DNA of 37,232 nucleotides. Source: Anaerolineae bacterium (GTDB lineage: Bacteria; Chloroflexota; Anaerolineae; Promineifilales; Promineifilaceae). This document shows, in pieces, positions 9,274 through 18,000 of the stretch. The stretch lies in assembly GCA_023382655.1 (NCBI GenBank), contig JAHDWK010000046.1, positions 1 through 37,232 on the forward strand, given 5' to 3'. The position numbers were made by a program, and so were the translations under genes. Below the pieces are notes generated by a model. The model made no database searches. It saw only the letters and a list, made by a program, of their open reading frames with translations, and was not told where the DNA came from. Each line of letters begins with the position of its first letter. Position 1 is the first letter of the stretch.

Positions 9274-12200
9274 TTAATCCCCTATGGCATATTCAATGCC
9301 CGCTAACTTTTCATCCAATAATGCCCGCAGCTCGCTGACCGAAAACAGATCAAATTCGGTGGCGTCCAGGTCATCCTGGTCCAGCGTGATGGGCAACGGT
9401 TCAGACACGGCCGTAGCCGCTGGGAAATCCAGTACCTCATGGAACAGGTGGTCACTTAGGGTCGCCAGAGTGGGATAATCAAACAACAGGGTGGCAGGCA
9501 AAGAGCAGCCCAGGCTCATCTCCAGACCGTCGCGGCACTCAATGGCCATTAGCGAATCCAGACCCAGGTCAAATAATCGCTGGCGCAATCCAATCTGCTC
9601 CGGTGTGGGCAGCCGCAGCACCCCGGCCAGTTGGGTGCGCAGGTGGGCGGTTAAGAGGGATTGGCGTTCCGTAGGCACGGCCGTTTCCAACTCGCGCCGG
9701 AAATATCCCCGTTGCGCATCTGACCCGGCGTCTGCTTTTTGTCCCAGGCTGCTCAATAGCGCCGAACGGCCCACCAACCGGCTTTCCACAGCGGTAATGG
9801 TGGCTACCAGGTTGCCCGGCTCTTCAAAAATCCAGATGTCCCCTACCAGGCCTTGTTCACCAACCGCTTCCTGATCACGTAGCCGGGCGTAAGCCCACAG
9901 CGGCGCGCCGCTTGGACGCTGATGCAGGCAGAAGTTGCCAACACGGAAAGGTACGTACACCCGCTCACTGCTTACCAGGGCTGCCAGATTGGTGCGCTGG
10001 CAACTGGCCTGCAACAGCCAACTGGAATCAATCAACCCCGGATGAAGGGCATACCCCTCTACCTCGGCCGGGCCATGTGGCAAACGCAAACGGCCGAGCG
10101 CCTCATTTTCGCCAAACCAGATAGCTTCCACCCAACGGAAGGATGGCCCCATCAGATAACCGGTCTGGTGCAGCAGTTCGTAGAACGCCACACCGGATAT
10201 GGTTTGGGGGCAGCGCGCCTGGGCAACAGCTATGGTGATGGGCAATATCGCCGTCGCAGGCGCTGTTTGCACCTGGCCGCTGGCATGGACTATCCAGGCG
10301 GCGTTTTCTTCATCCAATTCGGCCGGGGAACTGATGATCTGGAAGGAAGGAGGAGCAGCAGCGGCATGATTCATTTCCGGGTGGCTGACGATCACCTGCA
10401 CGGTGCGCGCCTGCTCGTCTGGCAGCAAAAATGCCTGGGGAAAGACCACGTCGGCCACGGCACAGGCTTCTACTTTTAAGGCGGTTTGCACGGCCGTGGC
10501 CGCCATGGCCAGGTGTGAAGCCCCGGCCACCACCAACGTGCCAAAGATGCGATGATCATTCAGATAGGAGGGCGACTGTGGGTTAAACTGCGTCTCAAAG
10601 CGGCTTTCGCTGGCGAGCGGCAGGCGCAACGGCCGTCCGAGCAGCGGATGGAGTGGTTTGCGGCCGTTATATATCTGACTGGCCCCGTTTCCATTGACAG
10701 ACATCAGCTGTCCATTGTCAGGGAACGATTCCGAGATGGGGTGCAGGTGGGTTAACAACGGCCGTTTGCGCCGCATTTCATACAATTTCTTAAACCGGTC
10801 CCAATCTACCCTGGCGACGACGGCCTGCACGGTATCGCTGCTTAATAAATGGACCAATGCCTGCCAGCCTTCCTCGGGCTGTAAGCCCTGCAAACCCATG
10901 CGGGTAAACATCTGCTCATACGCCGCAGATACCATGCCGCCGCCGCTTATTGGCCCCCAGTTGACGCTCAAAGCCGGTAAACCTACTGTATGCCGATAAT
11001 GCGCCAGCGCATCCAGAAAATGATTGGCGGCGTCATAATGGCTGTGCCCGGCTGCACCCCATACCGCCCCGGCAGTGGAGAAATTGACAAACAGTTCCAG
11101 GTTCATCTCCCTGGTTAACTGGTGCAAAATCCAGCCGCCAAACACCTTAGCGTTGAAAACCGCCTGTAGGGTTTCCCTATCCATCTCCTTGATGGCGGCG
11201 TGGGTACCAATACCGGCAGCGTGAAAGACGCCGCGCAACGGTGGCTGCACCTTCTGGATTTTTTCCAGGACGTCGGCCATTTGCTGCCGGTCGCTGACAT
11301 CGGCCGGGTAAACGGCCACCGCCGCCCCCATTTCTTCCAGAGCGCGAATAGCTTTCACCTGTTCCGCCTCTCTGCTTTCGGGCGGCAAATCGTCCCACTG
11401 CTGGCGTTCCGGCAGCGGCCGGCGGCTGGTGAGGATCAGGCAGCGTACCCCGTGCCCCACCAGCCAATGGGCCAGGCTCAAACCCAAATAGCCCAGACCA
11501 CCGGTGATTAAATAAGAGCCATCGGACACAAAAGAAAGCGCGCGTCGGGACGGCCGTTGCGCACGCATCACCCGGCAAACGTACCGTTCATCATCCCGGA
11601 AGGCGATATGGTCTTCGTCGCCGGCAGCCAGAATCTCGGCCACGATTTGCGTGGCTTCATCGCCAGGTGGATTGGGGTCGAGGTCAATCATGCCACCCCA
11701 GGCTTCGGGGTGTTCCAGCGCCACCACCCGCCCCATGCCCCATAGGGGAGCCTGGGCGATAGAGACAAGGTCCTTCATCACCGGCTGCGCGCCGCGCGTG
11801 ACCAGCCAGAAACGGGGTGGCGTGGGCAGGGTCACGGCCGTCTGCACCAACGGCAGCAACGTGCCACACCCCTGCTGCATCGTCTCGGTCAGGCTGGCGC
11901 AGGTGAGCGATTCACCGCCAATCACATCATCCAGGCTCCATAAATGGATAACGCCGTGCAACGGCATGTCAACGGTACTCACCTCTTGTAAGAGTTGCTG
12001 GAAATGTCCGGCGTCGGCAGGCACGGCCGTAAACGTCTGCGCCTCGGTTTGAGCATAACGCTCGCCGGGTAATACCAGAGTACACACATGCCCCTGCTCT
12101 GCCAGCAAGGTGGCTAAACGGCGAGCAACTCCCTGTTTGTCGGCCAGGATCAGCCATTGTCCTGGTGGCGCCGGTGGTGTAGTCTGGCTCTGCGCCGGTT

Positions 12201-15054
12201 GGGGCTGCCAGGTTGGTTCATACAACCACGCCGCCGATGGGTTGGCCGCCGACTGTGCCAGGCTTTTTACTGGCGGGAATGCAGTCGGTTTGGGTGGATA
12301 GAGGAATTTGCCTGTGTCCAACCAATAACGCTGGCGCTGGAAAGGGTAGGTGGGCAGTGCGACCCGGCGACGGCCGTAGCCCTGCTCCACTCCCGCCCAG
12401 TTCACATCCACGCCCAACGTGTACAGTGCCCCCAGGCTGCTCAATAGCTGTTCCCACTCCCCTCGCCCTGGCCGCAGACTGGGCAGCCATACCGCCTCTG
12501 CTTCCGTCACGCTCTGCCGCCCCATACCCAACAACGTCGGCTTGGGGCCAATCTCAATGAAGACCCCCGCCCCCTGCTGCCGCAATGCCGCCATGCCCGG
12601 CGCAAACCGCACCGGCTGCCGGATATGCTCCACCCAATAATCGGCGCTGCTCATCTCTGCCCCCACTGGCTGGCCGGTCACGTTGCTGATAATCTCCAAC
12701 CGGGGTGGGTGGAGCGGCACAGAGGCCACTATCTCGGCAAATGGTTGTAAGATGGGCGTCATCAGCGGGGAGTGGAAGGCATGGGAGACGTTCAGGTCGC
12801 GGGTTTCAATGCCTTGCCGCTGGAGTGCGGCAGTCACGGCCGTGACTGCTTCGGCCTGTCCGGCATAGGTGATGCTCTCCGGCCCGTTCACGGCGGCGAT
12901 ACCCACCGCCTCAGCATAAGGGGCGATGGCTGCCTGTACTGTTTCTTCCGCAGCAAAGGCGACAGCCATACGGCCAGGGGTGGTCAAGGTTTGCATCAGC
13001 CGTCCGCGTGCGGCCACCAGTTTCAGCCCATCTTCCAGGCTGAAAACGCCGGCCAGGCAGGCAGCCACGTATTCTCCGATGCTGTGTCCCAGCAGCACGT
13101 CCGGCTGGATACCCCAGGATTGCCACAACTTGGCCAGGGCGTATTCCAGGGCGAAGAGCGCCGGTTGGGTGTAGGCAGTTTCGTCCAGAGGAGAACTGTC
13201 ACCATCAGATGGGTAGAGGACGGAGAGCAACGGCCGTGCCAGATACGGCCGTAGCCGTTCGTCGCACGCTTGCATGGTCTGGCGGAAGAGGGGTTGGCTC
13301 TGGTATAGCTCTTGCCCCATGCCCACGTATTGGCTGCCCTGCCCCGTGAATAGAAAGGCAATCGCCCCGCGTTCATTTTCCCCCGGCCCACGCGAAACGC
13401 CTTCCACCGGTTTGCCCTGGCTGGCGGCGTCCAGTCTGGCGGCGGTTTCGGCCACTGTCCCGGCCACCACACTCAAACGATGCTCAAAATGGGCTCGCGT
13501 ATTGTTGGCGGTGTAACACACATCGCCTAAAGAGATCTTCGGGTACTCCGTCAGGAATTTTTCATATCGGGTGGTCTGTGCTTGCAGCGCCGCTTCGCTT
13601 TTGGCTGACAGCGTGAGCAGGTGTATGGGGCGGTCAGGCAAAGAGGGGGTGACGGCCGTTGGTGGCGCTTCTTCTACAAGGACATGGGCGTTTGTACCGC
13701 TCAAGCCGAAGGAGCTAATCCCGGCGATGCGCGTTTCACCGGCGGGCTGCCAGGGGGTCAACGTGGTAGGTATGGTGATAGGAATTTCTCCCCACGGAAT
13801 GTAAGGACTGGGCTGTTTGAAATGCAGATGAGGGGGAATCTGGCGGTGTTGTAAGGCCAACACGGTCTTGATGAGGGCGGCTATTCCCGCCGTGCCCTCC
13901 AGATGGCCGATGTTGGTCTTGAGGGAGGCGACCAGCAGGGGATCATTCACCGGGCGGTTCTGGCCGTAGACCGTCGCCAGGGCTTCTATCTCGATGGGGT
14001 CACCCAACGAAGTGCCGGTGCCGTGCGCCTCAATGTAGCTGACCTGTTCGGGTTTGACTCTGGCATTGACCAGCGCCCGGCTGACCACATCTTCCTGGGC
14101 CAGGCCGTTGGGCACGGTCAGACCGCTGGCACGGCCGTCATGGTTGATAGCTGAGCCACGAATGACGGCCAGAATGTGGTCGTTGTTGGCCTGGGCGTCA
14201 GATAGACGCTTCAGAACCACCACGCCGCACCCTTCGCCACGGCCGTAGCCGTCGGCAGAAGCGTCAAACGTTTTGCAACGGCCGTCGGGGGCCAGCGTTT
14301 GCAGGCGGCACATATAGATGGTGAAAACCGGCGAGAGCATCAGGTTGGCGCTGCCCACCAGCGCCAGATCACAATCCTGGTTGCGTAAACTCTGGCAGGC
14401 CAGATGCACCGCCACCAGCGAAGAAGAACAGGCCGTATCCACGGTAATGACTGGCCCATGCAGATCGAGGTTAAAGGCCAGACGGCCGGCGGCAAAGCTA
14501 TTGACGCTGCCCGTACCGGAGTGGATGTCAATTAAATCCGGGGCGCCGGTCAGGGTATATTCGGTGTAATCCTGGGTCATCATGCCCACAAAAATGCCCG
14601 TTTTCTGTTCTTGCCAGCCGCCAGGAGATAAACCGGCGTTTTCCAGCGCCTCCCAACTCACTTCCAGCAACAGTCGTTGTTGGGGGTCCATCATGGCCGC
14701 TTCACGGGGGCTGATGCCAAAAAAAGGAGCGTCAAAATGGTCAATTTGCGGCAAGAAGCTGCCGTAACGCGAGTAAATTTTGCCCGGCGTGTTGGGCGTG
14801 GCGGCGTAATACGCTTCCACGTCCCACCTGTCTGCGGGAATTTCCGAGACAGCATCCGTGCCATTGGCCAACATGTGCCAGAATGCCTCCGGCGTGCTGG
14901 CGTTGTTGGGAAAACGGCAGGCCATGCCCACCACGGCAATGGGTTCGCTGCGTTTGTTTTCCAGGTCGTTCAACCTGGATTTCATCTTTCTCAGTTCCAG
15001 CAGTGCTTCTTTCATCAACTGCTTGTCATCTGTTTTACTGGCGCTTCCACTCAT
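9274..15054 (-). CDS. Modular type I PKS with inverted order KS-AT-KR-DH-ACP (PKS-E)
   Basis: A 1,926-residue module. Residues 1-40 are a charged helical docking segment. KS: Cys209 in DTACSSS, plus HGTGT and KTNIGH. AT: FTGQGSQY, Ser658 in GHSIGEY, His761 in HAFH (malonyl type); its sequence is identical to the AT of PKS-D. The KR comes next: TGGLGYLG near 1183 and Tyr1340 in HYDAAN, but Thr1327 (codon 11074-11076) sits where the other KRs have catalytic Ser. Trp eight residues before Tyr and no LDD suggest an A-type KR. A DH-fold domain then follows the KR (about 1470-1750): HPLLG, His1501 in HRIFG with Ala1510 instead of Pro of HxxxGxxxxP, and Asp1676 in DSSWL with Leu instead of Gln/His at +4. 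ACP: Ser1834 in LGLDSL. The start overlaps the PKS-D stop as ATGA behind GAGGTGG. The DH-like domain could be weak, inactive or a cyclase; this is not known. Confidence 0.97.
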   Translation of the reverse strand: MSGSASKTDDKQLMKEALLELRKMKSRLNDLENKRSEPIAVVGMACRFPNNASTPEAFWHMLANGTDAVSEIPADRWDVEAYYAATPNTPGKIYSRYGSFLPQIDHFDAPFFGISPREAAMMDPQQRLLLEVSWEALENAGLSPGGWQEQKTGIFVGMMTQDYTEYTLTGAPDLIDIHSGTGSVNSFAAGRLAFNLDLHGPVITVDTACSSSLVAVHLACQSLRNQDCDLALVGSANLMLSPVFTIYMCRLQTLAPDGRCKTFDASADGYGRGEGCGVVVLKRLSDAQANNDHILAVIRGSAINHDGRASGLTVPNGLAQEDVVSRALVNARVKPEQVSYIEAHGTGTSLGDPIEIEALATVYGQNRPVNDPLLVASLKTNIGHLEGTAGIAALIKTVLALQHRQIPPHLHFKQPSPYIPWGEIPITIPTTLTPWQPAGETRIAGISSFGLSGTNAHVLVEEAPPTAVTPSLPDRPIHLLTLSAKSEAALQAQTTRYEKFLTEYPKISLGDVCYTANNTRAHFEHRLSVVAGTVAETAARLDAASQGKPVEGVSRGPGENERGAIAFLFTGQGSQYVGMGQELYQSQPLFRQTMQACDERLRPYLARPLLSVLYPSDGDSSPLDETAYTQPALFALEYALAKLWQSWGIQPDVLLGHSIGEYVAACLAGVFSLEDGLKLVAARGRLMQTLTTPGRMAVAFAAEETVQAAIAPYAEAVGIAAVNGPESITYAGQAEAVTAVTAALQRQGIETRDLNVSHAFHSPLMTPILQPFAEIVASVPLHPPRLEIISNVTGQPVGAEMSSADYWVEHIRQPVRFAPGMAALRQQGAGVFIEIGPKPTLLGMGRQSVTEAEAVWLPSLRPGRGEWEQLLSSLGALYTLGVDVNWAGVEQGYGRRRVALPTYPFQRQRYWLDTGKFLYPPKPTAFPPVKSLAQSAANPSAAWLYEPTWQPQPAQSQTTPPAPPGQWLILADKQGVARRLATLLAEQGHVCTLVLPGERYAQTEAQTFTAVPADAGHFQQLLQEVSTVDMPLHGVIHLWSLDDVIGGESLTCASLTETMQQGCGTLLPLVQTAVTLPTPPRFWLVTRGAQPVMKDLVSIAQAPLWGMGRVVALEHPEAWGGMIDLDPNPPGDEATQIVAEILAAGDEDHIAFRDDERYVCRVMRAQRPSRRALSFVSDGSYLITGGLGYLGLSLAHWLVGHGVRCLILTSRRPLPERQQWDDLPPESREAEQVKAIRALEEMGAAVAVYPADVSDRQQMADVLEKIQKVQPPLRGVFHAAGIGTHAAIKEMDRETLQAVFNAKVFGGWILHQLTREMNLELFVNFSTAGAVWGAAGHSHYDAANHFLDALAHYRHTVGLPALSVNWGPISGGGMVSAAYEQMFTRMGLQGLQPEEGWQALVHLLSSDTVQAVVARVDWDRFKKLYEMRRKRPLLTHLHPISESFPDNGQLMSVNGNGASQIYNGRKPLHPLLGRPLRLPLASESRFETQFNPQSPSYLNDHRIFGTLVVAGASHLAMAATAVQTALKVEACAVADVVFPQAFLLPDEQARTVQVIVSHPEMNHAAAAPPSFQIISSPAELDEENAAWIVHASGQVQTAPATAILPITIAVAQARCPQTISGVAFYELLHQTGYLMGPSFRWVEAIWFGENEALGRLRLPHGPAEVEGYALHPGLIDSSWLLQASCQRTNLAALVSSERVYVPFRVGNFCLHQRPSGAPLWAYARLRDQEAVGEQGLVGDIWIFEEPGNLVATITAVESRLVGRSALLSSLGQKADAGSDAQRGYFRRELETAVPTERQSLLTAHLRTQLAGVLRLPTPEQIGLRQRLFDLGLDSLMAIECRDGLEMSLGCSLPATLLFDYPTLATLSDHLFHEVLDFPAATAVSEPLPITLDQDDLDATEFDLFSVSELRALLDEKLAGIEYAIGD
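12332..13350. repeat. Perfect direct repeat, copy 1 (AT domain of PKS-E)
   Basis: Line-by-line comparison with 17977-18995 shows no mismatch over about 1,019 bp, at a constant offset of 5,645 bp. The repeat runs from the post-AT motif (LPTYPFQRQRYW) to the first AT motif (FLFTGQGSQY), so it covers the whole AT domain and little else. Sequence diverges at once on both sides, including synonymous sites. Confidence 0.95.
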
Positions 15055-18000
15055 GACATGACCACCTCTGCCCTGACGGCAGCTAATTCTTGCGCGAGTA
15101 GACCGGCGATTTCCATCTCAGAGAGGTCGTCTAACCCATCTGTGACCTCGCCCTGGTCATCCGCTGTGTTAAAGTGTGGCTCCGTGTCCGCCGGAAAGGC
15201 GGCAGCAAGCACTTCCTGCATCAGATAATTTCCCATTTTTTCTACGGTTGGATACTTAAAAAAGAGGGTAGCAGGCAGCGATGAACTGAGGCTGCTTTGC
15301 AAACGGTTACGCAGTTCCATGGCCATCAACGAATCCATGCCCAGTTCAAAAAAGCCCTGTTGTAAGCCGATGTGTTCGGGCAGTTCCAACCCTAACACCT
15401 GGGCGGCCTGGCCGCGCAGATGGTCTACCAACAATTTGTGGCGATGGCGGGCAGGGGCGGCGCGCAGCTCGGTCAGCAATTGTGGCGGTGGGGCCGACGG
15501 TCGTTCGCCTGCCCCCACCAATCGCCGCACCAACGCCGGTTCACACCCTTCCGGGAACTGCTGCCCGTACTGCCCCCAGTGAACGGGCAGTACCGTCGCC
15601 TGGGGCGTATCGGGCGAGGAGGCCAGCAACAGGGCGAGGGCATGCAAGCCTTTATCCGCTGGAATGAAGCCAATCCCGGCCGCCGACCAGCGGTCCTGAC
15701 CGGTTTTACCCACCCGCGTCGCCATGCCCGCTTCGGCCCACGGCCCCCAATTCACGCTCAATCCCGGCAGGCCAAGCTGCCGCCGGTAATGGACCAGTGC
15801 ATCCAGGAAGGCGTTGGCGGCGGCATAGTTGCCCTGCCCGGCCCAGCCCAACACGGCCGTTGCCGAGGAAAAACAGAGGAAAAAGTCTAAAGGTTGGTCC
15901 TGGGTCTGGCAGTGTAAATTCCAAGCCCCCGTCACTTTGGCCGCCAACACCCGTTCAAAGCGCGGCCAGCTTTGCTGCACGAGTAACCCATCATCCAGCA
16001 CCCCGGCGGCATAAACGATGCCGCGCAAAGGCAGACTGTCCCCTTGCACCGGGTTCAGCAATCGGGTCACTTCGTCCGCCTGGGACACATCGGCGGCAAA
16101 TACCTGCACCTGCACCCCGCTGTGCTGCAATTGCTGGATGGCCGCCTGCTGTTTTTCTGTCGTTATTCCCTGGCGGCCAACCAGCAGCAGGTGGCGTGCC
16201 CCCTGCGCGGCCAGCCAGTGGGCCACTTGCAGCCCCAGGCTGCCCAGGCCGCCAGCTATAAGGTAACGGCCGTCCGACCGTATAGTGATTTGTTCACTGG
16301 CGACTGCCTGGTGACGTTTCAACCGTGGCACAAAGCGGCGCCCATCCCGGAAAGCGATCTGATTTTCACCGTCCGGTTGGTTTATTTCCCGCCAGAGAAA
16401 GGTCGCCGCTTCCACAGCATCCACTAACGACGGCAAATCTATCAGCCCACCCCACAATTCTGGCTGCTCCAAAGCGATCACCCGTCCCAACCCCCATAAG
16501 GTGGCCTGGCCCACCTGGATTGCTGACGTGTCGGCAGCGACCACCGTTTCAGCGCCAACCGCCTGGGTATGGCGCGTTACCAACCACAGCGGGGTTTTGC
16601 CCGCCGGTTGCTCACCCATCGCCTGTACCAGGTGCAAGACGCTGCCGCAATCTCTTTCCTGAAGCTGGCGCAGCCGTGCCCCAGACAGCTCCTGGTGCGT
16701 ATCTGCACCCCAAAGGTGGATGACACCTTGCAAGTGGCCGCCCGCCTGGCTTTCTTGCAGCAGGCGGTGGAACTGGTCAGGTTGGGATGGGTTGAGCTGG
16801 TATTGGTTAACGGCCGTTTGCGCATACCATTCACCCGGCCAGACCATCATTGCCTTGTGGCCGACGGCAGCCAGGCGACCGGCCAACGCCGCACCCACGC
16901 CACCCTGATCGGCAAAAATAAGCCAACGGCCGTCGGACAGGCGGCCATTGGCCGTTGCTCCGGCCTCTGGTTGCGCCCGTTCCTGCGCCTGCCACTCAAT
17001 TTTGTATAACCACTCATCCACGCCTGATGGTGAGCGGGCAAAGGTTTTTGGCTCGGCCCGCGTCAACTGGAGGCCCGTCACCGCCGCTATCACCCGACCG
17101 TCGTCATCCAATAAACAAATGTCGCCTACCGGCCCTACCCCATTTTGGGCCGCCGTTTCGCGTAGTATGGTATGGCACCAGTAATTGCTAGTGGCGGGAC
17201 GGCCGTAAAAATGAAAACGGCCGATGTGGAAGGGGATATAAATGAAACCCTCTGTCGTCATGTCGGCCAGATCGATGCCGGGGCAGCTTAACAACGATTG
17301 CCAGGAGGAATCAATCAACCCCGGATAAAGCTGGTACTCACGCGCATCATCAGGCAGCGTGGGCAGCCGTAAACGACACAAACTCTCCCCTTCGCCCTGC
17401 CATATCTCTTCCAGCCAGCGAAAGGCACTGCCCAGGTGATACCCGGCTTGCCAAAAGTCGGCATAAAAATTCTCCCCGGACAGGCGTTGTGGGCAGCGCC
17501 GCTTAATCGCCGCCAAATCTACAATCTCAGGTGTATTGGACGGCACAGTGTGAACTTTTCCGGTGGCGTGCAATTGCCAGGGATTGGCTTCCGGCCCGTT
17601 ATCAGGCGCACTCACAATCTGGAAGGTGGTGGGGTCGCCTGCTTCTGGCGTGAGGATGAGTTGGACGAGGGAGGCATCTGGCTCCGCCAGCGGCAGTGCC
17701 TGGGGAAAGAATATATCTTCCAGCCAGCAAGATGCCGTACCTGCCGTTTCCTTGACGGCCGTTAACACCATCGAAACGTAAAACGCGCCGGGCACAACGG
17801 CCGTGCCAAACACACGATGATCATCCAGATGGGGCGGTGACTGCACGGCCAGTTGCGTCTCAAAACGGCTCTCCCGGCTGTTGGGCAGGCGCAACCGTTG
17901 CCCCAACAGCGGCGAGGTCACCCCATTTTGCGAAACGGGCGAGCGCACGCCGGTTGTCTTTTTCACCCAATAGCGTTGGCGCTGGAAAGGGTAGGTGGGC

